A DNA stretch of 7,938 bases from Candidatus Bathyarchaeota archaeon (GCA_029259285.1 JAPDJB010000097.1:1-7938); one strand, 5' to 3'. Positions 1 through 7,216 are shown, counted from the first letter of the stretch. Made by a program: numbers and translations. Notes: generated by a model from the letters alone, not told the origin.

Positions 1-395
1 AGGCCGCCCTCGAGGCAGGCGAGGTGAGGGCGATGAAGGATCCAACTCGTGGAGGTCTATCGGCTGCCTTGAATGCGATAGCTGAGAAGTCTGGTGTTAG
101 CATCTGGATCGATGAGGATAGGGTTCCCATAAGGGAGGAGGTGAGGGCTGCATCCGAGATGCTGGGACTCGACCCCTATGAGGTTACCTGCGAGGGGAGG
201 GCTGTCATCGTCGTAAGCCCCGAGACGGCTGAGGATGTCCTGGAGGCTGTGAGGGAAACAAGATATGGGGGAGAGGCGGAGATCATCGGCGAGGTGAGGG
301 GGGAGAGGCCTGGATATGTGCTGCTGAGAACCATGGTGGGCGGGACGAGGATTCTGAGGAAGCCCCTTGGAGAGCCCATTCCAAGGGTCTGCTGA
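1..395 (+). CDS. hypE: HypE, hydrogenase maturation protein (C-terminal part, 5' truncated by window edge)
   Basis: HypE uses ATP to dehydrate the thiocarboxamide that HypF places on its C-terminal cysteine, giving a thiocyanate that supplies the CN ligands of the [NiFe] hydrogenase iron via HypC/HypD in the cytoplasm. The frame is open from base 3, so the gene starts before the window and about 130 residues are visible. The segment MKDPTRGGL, followed by a helix NAIAEKSGV, is the typical HypE/PurM-family motif that starts the C-terminal half, and REEVRAASEMLGLDPYEVTCEGR matches the following family block. The protein ends in PRVC directly before TGA, so the essential terminal Cys is present; many homologues end in PRIC, so Ile is replaced by Val. 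A GTG at 24 is internal, not a start. It converges with scpB, 31 bp away. Identity is secure; no hydrogenase gene is in view. Confidence 0.95.
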   Translation, partial: AALEAGEVRAMKDPTRGGLSAALNAIAEKSGVSIWIDEDRVPIREEVRAASEMLGLDPYEVTCEGRAVIVVSPETAEDVLEAVRETRYGGEAEIIGEVRGERPGYVLLRTMVGGTRILRKPLGEPIPRVC

Positions 396-426
396 GGAGA
401 TTGGACTGACTGCGGCTGTCAGAGGC

Positions 427-1002
427 CTATGCTCCTAAGCCCTCGGGTTTTAGATCCTCCTCGAGGCGTCTTATCCTCATCTCGTTGAAGAGCATCCTGA
501 GTTGAAGCTTGATCTTAGCTGGATTCTGGCTGAAGCCGAAGTAGTCGGCGAAGTAGGGGGTTGTCCTAACCATGATTCTCCCCTCCTCGTCCCGCTCCCT
601 TATGATGAGACCTCTCTCCTCTAGCAGCCTGAGATGCGTGTAGGCGTGTCTACCCCTCTCGGCGATGATGGCCCTCTGCTCTATGGGTTGATGATAGGCT
701 ATGTAGGATAGCGTCTTCAGAGGCCCCTGGGTGAGCAGCGGCCTATGGGCGAGGCGTCTAGCTAGGCTCTCAAACTCGCCTTTGAGCTTCATGACGGCTC
801 TCCCATCGGGTAGAACCCTTATCTCCAGGGCGCTACCTCGATCCTCGTATCCCCTCCTCAACTCCTCTAGGAGTCTTAGGATAACCCTATCCGATGTGGT
901 TTTGATGAGACGTTTAAGTCTCTTAAGCTCCACGGGTCTACCAGCGGAGTAGAGAGCCGCCTCGATAAGCGACAATCGATCGGGTCTACCCGTCATCGCC
1001 AT
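427..1002 (-). CDS. scpB: ScpB, segregation and condensation protein B
   Basis: ScpB is the dimeric winged-helix partner that binds the ScpA kleisin in the SMC condensin complex and helps organise and segregate the chromosome. The 191-residue protein has two winged-helix halves, roughly residues 8-80 and 90-155. The best family marks are LLTQGPLKTLSYIAYHQPI (about 89-107), corresponding to the usual ALETLAIIAYRQPI block, then a recognition-helix segment RGRHAYTHLRLLEERGLI, and TTPYFADYFGF near 147-156, matching the T..FLDYFGL motif. A basic, amphipathic C-terminal helix follows (162-185). The ATG at 1002 overlaps the scpA stop by 17 bp. A second ATG at 996 is two codons further in and lies 9 nt from the GAGGG core at 1006-1010, so it may be the true start (189 residues). 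Last gene of the smc-scpA-scpB unit. Confidence 0.92.
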   Translation of the reverse strand: MAMTGRPDRLSLIEAALYSAGRPVELKRLKRLIKTTSDRVILRLLEELRRGYEDRGSALEIRVLPDGRAVMKLKGEFESLARRLAHRPLLTQGPLKTLSYIAYHQPIEQRAIIAERGRHAYTHLRLLEERGLIIRERDEEGRIMVRTTPYFADYFGFSQNPAKIKLQLRMLFNEMRIRRLEEDLKPEGLGA

Positions 1003-1639
1003 CCCCCCTCAAGTAGATGTATATCTCACCCTCCTCCTCATCCTGCCTTAAATCTATCCTCCCCCTCTGAGCCAATAATAGGAGCATGAGAAAAACCCTC
1101 ACGGCGTCTCCCCATGGCTCGTTGACGATGGAGGAGAAGGTGAGGGTCTCCACCCCCAGAGACCTCAGCCACTCCAAGAACTCCTCGGAGCGCTCCTCGA
1201 TCTCGATGAGATATAACTCGATCTGTGAAGGCTCCAATGGAGGTGGGAGAAGCGGCCTTTGCGGCCTGTGAACCCTCTCCCCCAGCGCCCTCTCCAGGGC
1301 TTCCAATAGGTCTCTGATCGTCGTGGTGGTGTATTCGAATCTGAAGGGAAGCTCCAACGGCGGCGGGAGATAGAAGTCCTCATCCTCACCGCTTCTCCGT
1401 GCCTTAGGCGGCTCCTCCATCTTCAGCAGTAGCTCCGCCTTTTTCAGATAGATCAGCGCTGAGGTGTTGATCGCTATGCCGGCAGCCCTGAAGTCTATTC
1501 CGACCTTGGACATCTCCTCGAGGAGGGTTGTGAGGAGGAAGGTGAGGTCTATCTCCCAGGGTGAAACCCGTTTCAGCTTGGACTCCGCGAAGAGTATCTC
1601 CCACGGCGGCCTCAGATAGAAGGGCTTCTCACTTTTCAA
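986..1639 (-). CDS. scpA: ScpA, kleisin subunit of the SMC condensin
   Basis: ScpA bridges the head of one SMC and the neck of the other, closing the ring, and carries ScpB on its linker. The 217-residue protein shows the N-terminal SMC-neck domain at about 11-75 (PPWEILFAES, then SPWEIDLTFL, RAAGIAINTSALIYLKKAELLL), an acidic and proline-rich linker at 76-140, a helical stretch DLLEALERAL, and a C-terminal winged helix at about 165-212 (DAVRVFLMLLLLAQRGRIDLRQ, then EGEIYIYL) that contacts the SMC head. The start is TTG at 1639: it overlaps the smc stop as TTGA, has a strong Shine-Dalgarno sequence 7 nt upstream, and no ATG occurs before codon 43. It is at the short end for the family. The hexapeptide LPPPLE occurs twice in the linker (91-96 and 131-136). 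Confidence 0.9.
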   Translation of the reverse strand: MKSEKPFYLRPPWEILFAESKLKRVSPWEIDLTFLLTTLLEEMSKVGIDFRAAGIAINTSALIYLKKAELLLKMEEPPKARRSGEDEDFYLPPPLELPFRFEYTTTTIRDLLEALERALGERVHRPQRPLLPPPLEPSQIELYLIEIEERSEEFLEWLRSLGVETLTFSSIVNEPWGDAVRVFLMLLLLAQRGRIDLRQDEEEGEIYIYLRGDGDDG

Positions 1640-4600
1640 GCCCTCACCTCCATCCTGGGCAGGGAGAGCACCCTGCTCCTGCCGTTTTGGTTGAAGACTC
1701 CATAGACCTTGTCAGCCGCCCTAACCATCACATCCTTGAGGCTGATGACGATGAACTGGGACTCCTCAGCATTCTCCCTCAACACCTCAGCCAATCTTAT
1801 GGCGTTCGCCTCGTCGAGGTGGGCGTCGATCTCGTCGAGGAGATAGAAGGGGGCCTTTAAGAAGCGCTGTATCGCGAGGAGATATGCGATGGCGGCGATG
1901 GAGCGTTCACCTCCACTTGCTCCACGGGCCAGCCTCATGGGTCTACCTGGGAACTGGATGTAGAGGTCTATGCCCCCTGAGAAGGGGTCCTCAGGCTTCT
2001 GAAGCTCTAGTCTCCCGTCGCCTCCGTCGGTTAGCTTCGAGAAGATGGTGGAGAAGTTCTCGCAGAGTTCATTGAAGGCCTCCATGAAGTGGCTGAGCTT
2101 CTCCCGTTCTATCTCCTCTATGAATCTGATGATGGAGGCCTTCTCCTCCTCCAACTCGTTGATCCTGATGCTTAGCTGCTTATAGTTCTCCACCACCGCC
2201 TTATACTGCTCCTCGGCCAGCTCGTTTATGCCTCTGATGGAAGACTTCTCCTCTCTGATAAGTCTCAGGGCCTCCTCGACCTCCTCCATGTTCACGCCCT
2301 TGATGGGTAGGCCTCCTGGATAGCCGAGGCCTTCAAGCTCCTCGAATCGTCGCTCCATGTGGAGGGTCAACCTCTGAATCTCCATCTTAAGCCTCATCCT
2401 CCCCTCCTTCAGCCTTGACATCCGACCCTCCAGACGCCTCCTCTCAGCGTCGAGTTTCGCCATCTCTCTCCTCCGCTCCTCGATCGTCTCCCTGATCGAT
2501 CTTAGGGCTTCCATGATCTTGGTCTTCTCCCCCTCCAGATGCTCGATCTCTCCGCTGAGCCTTTCGATCTCAGCCCTTATCTCCGCCCTCCGCTCCCCTA
2601 TGGAGTTCAGCTCCTCCCTAAGCCTCTCCATCTCCCTCTCCAGGTCTCCGATCCTCCTCCTCAGCACCCCCTCTATGACGTTCTCCGTCGTCTTAATCTC
2701 CGCCCTGATGTCATTCAGCCTTCCCCTCAGCTCCGATAGTTGGCTGATCACCTCGTAGAGTTCCCCCTCCCTCTTAGTCAGCTCCGACGGCGTTAGATGG
2801 GTCAACTCCTCTATCTCGTCGCTCTTCTTCTCGATCTCGCCCTCAATCCTCGCTCTACGCTCCATAAGGGTCTCTATGAGATTCTTCTCCTTCCTCACCT
2901 CCTCCTCCAGCCTTCCGATGTCGTCCTCCACCATCCTCAGATTTCTCTCAGCCCTGTTGTAGCCTCCTAATACCTCCTCCCGCTCCCGCTCAACCCTCTC
3001 TATACTGCGTCTAATCTCGTCGACGGCCTCGTTAAGCCTTCTCAGCCTTCCCCCCGAGCCTTGTAGACTCTTTAGACCCCTGTCGATCCTACCCTTGAGC
3101 TTCCTCACATCCCTTGAAAACCTCTCAATCTCCTCCCTCCTCGGTATTAGGCTCAGCATCTCCCTCCAGGGTTGATAGTGACCCCCCTTCAGGGCGCCCT
3201 CAGCCTCGAAGACGTCTCCATCGAGGGTGACGGCCCTATACCCCTCACCGACAACCCTTAGAGCTGCCTCCTCGTCTTCAACCAGAACCGTGTCGCCCCA
3301 TACGTAGTGGACTGCTGATGCGTAATGTTCATCGAACTTCATTATGTCGGGCATCAACCCGATTATGCCCCTACCCTTAGGCTCTGGAGGCCTCTCCGGA
3401 GGTGTGAGGACGTTGAGGGGTAGGAATCTGGAGACGCCGAGCCTCGTCTTCTTCAATCTCCTGATGCATTCGAGGGCTGTCTCCAGGTCTTCGACTACTA
3501 TGGCTGTATGCCAGCCCCTTGATGAGGCCTCCACGGCCTTGGCGTATTTACGTCTGTATTTGACGAGTTTGATTAGGGGGCCGTGGTAACCCTCTATGGC
3601 TCCGGTCTCCCCCATCTCTAGGATTCTCTCCCTCGCCCTCGCATCCGTCGACAGCTTCTCCCATAGCTCCCTCTGAGCCTTCCACCTTGAGACCTCGCTC
3701 TCAGCCTTCTTCAATAGGGCCCTGGCGTTCTTAACGCCTGATTTAAGGCTTCTATGCCTCTTGAGTCCCCGCTCAAGCTCCTTGAAGACTTCGAGGAGTC
3801 TCCGCTCCTCCCTCTCCTTAATCTGCTTATACTCCTCGATTCTCCTTCTCAGCGATTCTAGGGTTGACTTAAATCTCTCACGTCTCTCCCTCAGCCTCCT
3901 CAACCGCTCCTCTAGGCTCTCCACCCTTATGTTATGCCTCTCTATCTCGGCGTCTATCCCTCTCAGGGTGTCCTCCATCTGGATTATGGAGTTTCTAAGC
4001 TCCTCCATCCTTCTCTGGCTCTCCCTGAGGGTCTCCCTCATCGATGAGACCTGCTCCTCCAGGCTTCTCCGTCTATCCTCAAGGCCTTCGATCTCCCCCG
4101 ATAGCCTCTCCTCAGCCTCCCTAAGCCTTCGCAGCTTCTCCTCTGCCTCTGCTAGATTCCTCCTCGCCTCCTCCAGCTCTCCCCCCGCTTCTTCGAGTCG
4201 ACGCTCCAATTCGCCTCTCCTATGCTCAAGCTCCCTGAGCCTCCCCTCCAGGCTCTCTATCCTCGTCTTTCTCCCAGCCAGCTCCGACTCCAGCAGTGGG
4301 AGTCGGGTTCCACCCCGCTCCTCCATCTCCCCCTTGAGGGTCTCAAGCTGGGTCTCGATCTCGCCTCGTCTCCTCTCCAGCTCCTCGACCTCGGCTCTCA
4401 AGCGTTCGATCTCCCCCTCACCCCTCTCAACCCTCTCCCTCAGCTCTGAGAGACGGCTCTCAAGGGTTGAGACCTCGTGGGAGAGCTTCAGGGCCTTAAG
4501 CCTCGCCTCCTCCTCGCATAGGAATCGATATCGGATGGCGTCATTCCGCTGCCTCTCCAAGTCTAGAACCCGCTTCCTAACCTCATCGATCCTCGCCGAC

Positions 4601-5175
4601 GCCACCTCTATCTTCCGCTCCGCCTCCCTCAGCCTCTCCTGAGCCTTCGCCTTCCTCTCATCGTATTCCCTCAGCCCTATTAGATCCTCAAGGGCGGCCA
4701 TCCTCTCCGCGGCCGTGAGATCGCTCAGCCGCGTCGCAGCACCTTGGAGGACGATGTTGTAGCCGCTGGGATTTATTCCCGCCATATCCAGAAGGTCTAG
4801 GACGGCCCTCCTTGAGACTCTCCTCCCATCTATGAAGTAGCGGCTTCTCCCCTCTCGGTCTATCCTACGGCTGATCGTAACCGTATCCTTATCGACGGCT
4901 AAACCCCTATCGGTGTTATCCAATTTGATGGAGACCTCTGCGACCCTAGCCTTTCCTCCCTCCACCACGCCGTCATAGATGAGTTCTGAGAGGTCTGAGA
5001 CCCTCATACGCCTCGTGGCTAGTTCGCCGAAGACGAATTGAACTGCGTCGATGATATTGCTCTTCCCACCTCCATTCGGGCCGGTTATGATGTTGAGTCC
5101 CTTATTGAAGTTCAGCCTGACGGTGCCGCCGAAGGATTTGAAGTTCTTGATGACGAGTCGCTTGATATACACCAT
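1636..5175 (-). CDS. smc: SMC chromosome-organising ATPase (condensin subunit)
   Basis: Smc is the ring-forming ATPase of the chromosomal condensin. At 1179 residues it is normal length and has the full domain order. The N-terminal head holds Walker A GPNGGGKS (32-39) and a Q-containing block GYNIVLQG (about 140-147). A long coiled coil runs from about 165 to 520, then the hinge at about 520-670 (starting ETGAIEGYHGPL, ending AVTLDGDVFEAEGALKGG). The returning coiled coil spans about 675-1045. The C-terminal head has the ABC signature ASGGER (1086-1091), Walker B FYLLDEID with D1114/E1115, the D-loop AHLD and a switch loop VISLKD that lacks the bacterial His, as in other archaeal SMCs. The signature starts with Ala where Leu or Met is usual. 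The ATG at 5175 directly precedes the conserved MVYIKRLVIKNFKSF; upstream Shine-Dalgarno match is weak. First gene of the condensin operon. Confidence 0.97.
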   Translation of the reverse strand: MVYIKRLVIKNFKSFGGTVRLNFNKGLNIITGPNGGGKSNIIDAVQFVFGELATRRMRVSDLSELIYDGVVEGGKARVAEVSIKLDNTDRGLAVDKDTVTISRRIDREGRSRYFIDGRRVSRRAVLDLLDMAGINPSGYNIVLQGAATRLSDLTAAERMAALEDLIGLREYDERKAKAQERLREAERKIEVASARIDEVRKRVLDLERQRNDAIRYRFLCEEEARLKALKLSHEVSTLESRLSELRERVERGEGEIERLRAEVEELERRRGEIETQLETLKGEMEERGGTRLPLLESELAGRKTRIESLEGRLRELEHRRGELERRLEEAGGELEEARRNLAEAEEKLRRLREAEERLSGEIEGLEDRRRSLEEQVSSMRETLRESQRRMEELRNSIIQMEDTLRGIDAEIERHNIRVESLEERLRRLRERRERFKSTLESLRRRIEEYKQIKEREERRLLEVFKELERGLKRHRSLKSGVKNARALLKKAESEVSRWKAQRELWEKLSTDARARERILEMGETGAIEGYHGPLIKLVKYRRKYAKAVEASSRGWHTAIVVEDLETALECIRRLKKTRLGVSRFLPLNVLTPPERPPEPKGRGIIGLMPDIMKFDEHYASAVHYVWGDTVLVEDEEAALRVVGEGYRAVTLDGDVFEAEGALKGGHYQPWREMLSLIPRREEIERFSRDVRKLKGRIDRGLKSLQGSGGRLRRLNEAVDEIRRSIERVEREREEVLGGYNRAERNLRMVEDDIGRLEEEVRKEKNLIETLMERRARIEGEIEKKSDEIEELTHLTPSELTKREGELYEVISQLSELRGRLNDIRAEIKTTENVIEGVLRRRIGDLEREMERLREELNSIGERRAEIRAEIERLSGEIEHLEGEKTKIMEALRSIRETIEERRREMAKLDAERRRLEGRMSRLKEGRMRLKMEIQRLTLHMERRFEELEGLGYPGGLPIKGVNMEEVEEALRLIREEKSSIRGINELAEEQYKAVVENYKQLSIRINELEEEKASIIRFIEEIEREKLSHFMEAFNELCENFSTIFSKLTDGGDGRLELQKPEDPFSGGIDLYIQFPGRPMRLARGASGGERSIAAIAYLLAIQRFLKAPFYLLDEIDAHLDEANAIRLAEVLRENAEESQFIVISLKDVMVRAADKVYGVFNQNGRSRVLSLPRMEVRA
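1644..1651 (-). promoter_or_regulatory. Shine-Dalgarno sequence for scpA
   Basis: The minus strand reads GGAGGTGA here, a near-perfect match to the complement of the archaeal 16S rRNA 3' end. The GGAGG core is 7 nt from the TTG at 1639. It lies inside the last codons of smc and supports the non-ATG start and re-initiation of ribosomes finishing smc. Confidence 0.75.
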
Positions 5176-5226
5176 ATCCGAACCCCATTAGACGACTAGT
5201 TTAACCTAGGGTCTCCTAACCCCCAT

Positions 5227-5240
5227 CATTATAACACTTC
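5227..5240 (-). promoter_or_regulatory. Predicted archaeal TATA/BRE promoter for the smc-scpA-scpB operon
   Basis: On the minus strand this reads GAAGTGTTATAATG: a TTATAA box (5229-5234) preceded by a purine-rich stretch that could serve as the TFB recognition element. The box centre lies about 56 nt upstream of the smc ATG, so a start site 24-28 nt downstream of it (near 5204-5208) would leave a leader of about 30 nt. The region is AT-rich compared with surrounding coding DNA. A 13/14 copy faces the other way at 5284-5297. Confidence 0.55.
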
Positions 5241-5283
5241 CCTAAAGGATTCAAGCCTAAGGTTCGTCGTAAGCCGTATAACA

Positions 5284-5297
5284 GAAGTATTATAATG
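5284..5297 (+). promoter_or_regulatory. Predicted archaeal TATA/BRE promoter for pepQ
   Basis: Reads GAAGTATTATAATG, with a TTATAA box at 5290-5295 followed by more AT-rich sequence. The box centre is about 60 nt before the pepQ ATG at 5353, which predicts a start site near 5317-5321 and a leader of about 30-35 nt. It matches the smc-facing element in 13 of 14 positions, which strengthens both calls. Confidence 0.55.
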
Positions 5298-5316
5298 TAT
5301 TATTGGGCTGGGCAAA

Positions 5317-5334
5317 GCCTTAGAAGATTAAGGC
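5317..5334. repeat. Perfect 6-bp inverted repeat at the predicted pepQ transcription start
   Basis: GCCTTA at 5317-5322 and TAAGGC at 5329-5334 are exact reverse complements separated by 6 bp (GAAGAT). The site sits where the TATA box at 5290-5295 would place the transcription start, a common position for archaeal repressor operators. It could instead be a weak hairpin in the leader, or chance. It overlaps the AGGCGGCGATC stretch that partly resembles a Shine-Dalgarno sequence. Confidence 0.3.
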
Positions 5335-5352
5335 GGCGATCATTAATTGAAT

Positions 5353-6411
5353 ATGAGGCTTAAGAGATTTATGGAGGCGGTTAGAGAGGAGGGGTTTGAC
5401 GCCTACCTCGTCTATGGCTCAGCCGACATCTACTACCTCACCTCCTCCACGGGCGGCGGAATACTCCTCATCGCCGATGGAGAGTCAACGCTCTACACGC
5501 CGAGGCTCAACTACCCCATGGCCGAGGAGCAGGTGAAGACCTGCGAAGTCCAACCCTATAAGGGGGAGAGGGAACTCATCGAGTTCCTCCAAAAGAGGCT
5601 GAGAGATGTGGGGAATATCGGCTATAATACCCTCTCCCTATCCACCTATCAGAGGCTGAGGGAGAGGCTTGGAGAGGCGGAGCTTAGGGAGGCCTCCGAG
5701 CTTCTATGGAGGATGAGGAGGGTGAAGGATGAGGAGGAGCTTAAGCTGATGAGGAGGGCTGGGGAGCTGGCGGACATCGGGATGGAGGCCGCGAGGGAGT
5801 CTCTCAAGCCAGGTGTGAGGGAGCATGAGGTGGCGGCGGAGATAGCCCATGCGATGATGCGGGAGGGAGCTGAGGGACTCGCCTTCCAACCCATCATCGC
5901 CTCAGGCCCGAGATCGGCGTATCCCCATGGAGGGGTCACCGATAGGAGGATTCGATGGGGGGAGCTGGTCGTCGTCGACATCGGAGCCATCTACAGGGAG
6001 TATAGGTCGGATATAACGAGAACCTTCATCGTCGGCGAGGCCTCCGAGAGGCAGAGGGAGATATACAGCGTCGTCTTAGAGGCCCATCTGAAAGCGATGG
6101 AGGCCATGAGACCAGGCATCGAGGCGAGGAGGGTCGACGGCATAGCGAGGGAGATCATCATCAACGCTGGATACGGCGATTATTTCATCCACTCCCTTGG
6201 ACACGGCGTAGGGCTGGAGGTTCATGAACCCCCAAGGCTGAGCGAGGAGGGGGAGGACATCCTCGAGGCTGGAAACGTGGTCACCGACGAGCCAGGCATC
6301 TACATACCAGGATATGGCGGCGTGAGAATCGAGGATACGGTTCACATAACACCTTCAGATGTGGAGAGGCTTACGAAATTCGAGAGGGGGCTTGATGCTG
6401 TGATCCTCTAA
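5353..6411 (+). CDS. pepQ: Xaa-Pro dipeptidase (prolidase), M24B metallopeptidase
   Basis: This cytoplasmic enzyme hydrolyses dipeptides with C-terminal proline using two divalent metal ions. It has an N-terminal creatinase-like domain (about 1-125, with DAYLVYGSADIYYLTSSTGGG) and a C-terminal pita-bread catalytic domain. Counted from the ATG at 5353 (352 residues), the metal ligands are D209 (VVVDIG), D220 (SDITRTF), H284 (LGHGVGL), E313 (DEPGIY) and E327 (VRIED); the substrate-site histidines H192 (AYPHGG) and H291 (EVHEPPR) are present. From memory these are the same numbers as in Pyrococcus furiosus prolidase, which favours this start. A TTG at 5347 would add two residues and lies closer to the imperfect Shine-Dalgarno at 5331-5341. 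Xaa-Pro aminopeptidase is the alternative, but archaeal length and register fit prolidase. It converges on uppS with one base between stops. Confidence 0.92.
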   Translation: MRLKRFMEAVREEGFDAYLVYGSADIYYLTSSTGGGILLIADGESTLYTPRLNYPMAEEQVKTCEVQPYKGERELIEFLQKRLRDVGNIGYNTLSLSTYQRLRERLGEAELREASELLWRMRRVKDEEELKLMRRAGELADIGMEAARESLKPGVREHEVAAEIAHAMMREGAEGLAFQPIIASGPRSAYPHGGVTDRRIRWGELVVVDIGAIYREYRSDITRTFIVGEASERQREIYSVVLEAHLKAMEAMRPGIEARRVDGIAREIIINAGYGDYFIHSLGHGVGLEVHEPPRLSEEGEDILEAGNVVTDEPGIYIPGYGGVRIEDTVHITPSDVERLTKFERGLDAVIL

Positions 6412-6412
6412 T

Positions 6413-7216
6413 CTACCTACCGAATCTTCTTTGTCTCCCCTGATAGCTTCTAATAGCCCTATATAGGTCGATGTCCCTGAACTCGGGCCAGTAGACGTCG
6501 AGGAAGAAGAGCTCGCTGTAGGCTGACTGCCAGAGGAGGAAGCCGCTGAGCCTGGCCTCACCTGAGGTTCTGATGATCAAATCCGGATCTGGCTGGGGTA
6601 GATGCGAGGTGTAGAGATGCTTCTCGAAGAGTTTTTCATCTATCTCCTCGGGCTTCAACTCTCCATGCTCAACCCTCTCAGCGATCTTTATGGCGGCGTC
6701 GACGATCTCGGCTCGCCCACCATAGGCGATGGCGAGGTTCAGATAGAATCGGTCATAATCCTTCGTCTCCTCCTCAACCCTATGTATGAGCTTCTGCAGC
6801 CTCTCCGGAAGTAGGTCGACTCGGCCTAAGACCCTCACCCTAACCTGCTTCTCATGTATCACCTTGGATTCGAGGAGCTCCTGGAGCTTCTCCTCTAGCA
6901 GCTTCATCAACTCCTCCACCTCCTCCCTCGGCCGTTTGAAATTCTCGGTGGAGAAGCAGTAGAGGGTGATGGCCTCTATGCCGAGATCGAGGCACCACTC
7001 TAGGAATTCCCTAGCCTTCTCAGCTCCAACCCTATGCCCCTCCCAGGGTTGGCGGCTCTTAGATGAGGCCCATCGACGATTTCCGTCGAGGATCACCCCT
7101 ATATGTCGAGGCTTCTCCCCCGAGTTGATCTGATGTTTCAGCCAGCTCTTATACAGCCTGTAGACGCCGAGGATGGAGAGGAGGCGTCTGATGAGGGAGT
7201 CGATCCTCAACTCCAT
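6413..7216 (-). CDS. uppS: Polyprenyl diphosphate synthase (cis-prenyltransferase, UppS family)
   Basis: The enzyme adds isopentenyl units in cis to an allylic diphosphate, making the long lipid precursor of the dolichol-type carrier that holds glycans at the archaeal membrane. Counted from the ATG at 7216 (267 residues) it shows the P-loop-like HIGVILDGNRRWA with catalytic Asp44, GHRVGAEKAREFLEWC, the LYCFSTENFKRP block (about 86-97), NLAIAYGGRAEI, and the C-terminal PDPDLIIRTSGEARLSGFLLWQSAYSEL, ending in RQRRFG, all hallmark motifs of the family. The first 30 residues form a basic amphipathic helix region (LIRRLLSILGVYRLYKSWLK) common in archaeal members and probably membrane-associating. 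The start overlaps the upstream stop by one base (TGATG), indicating translational coupling; a TTG at 7219 is the alternative. The exact chain length of the product cannot be read from the sequence. Confidence 0.94.
   Translation of the reverse strand: MELRIDSLIRRLLSILGVYRLYKSWLKHQINSGEKPRHIGVILDGNRRWASSKSRQPWEGHRVGAEKAREFLEWCLDLGIEAITLYCFSTENFKRPREEVEELMKLLEEKLQELLESKVIHEKQVRVRVLGRVDLLPERLQKLIHRVEEETKDYDRFYLNLAIAYGGRAEIVDAAIKIAERVEHGELKPEEIDEKLFEKHLYTSHLPQPDPDLIIRTSGEARLSGFLLWQSAYSELFFLDVYWPEFRDIDLYRAIRSYQGRQRRFGR

Noticed and set aside
406..422. Small hairpin CTGAC-N7-GTCAG between hypE and scpB, considered as a bidirectional terminator
   Set aside because: The stem is only 5 bp and neither strand has a following T tract; it is within chance expectation.
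1086..1271. Short open frames on both strands across scpA, scpB, pepQ and uppS
   Set aside because: Each lies wholly within a well-supported gene in another frame, with no Shine-Dalgarno signal or recognisable motif.
3761..4642. A 293-codon open frame on the plus strand, rich in Ser, Leu and Arg, inside smc
   Set aside because: It is antisense to the SMC coiled-coil arm. The repeated Glu/Arg/Leu codons of the arm give Ser/Leu/Arg codons without stops on the other strand. Its composition is low-complexity and matches no family I recognise.
1636..5175. Rad50 or another SMC-like ATPase instead of chromosomal Smc
   Set aside because: The middle holds a full SMC hinge rather than a zinc hook (no CxxC), and scpA and scpB follow directly.
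6422..6440. T/C-rich stretch just after pepQ as a transcription terminator
   Set aside because: No uninterrupted T run of five or more is present, and the composition simply reflects uppS codons on the other strand.
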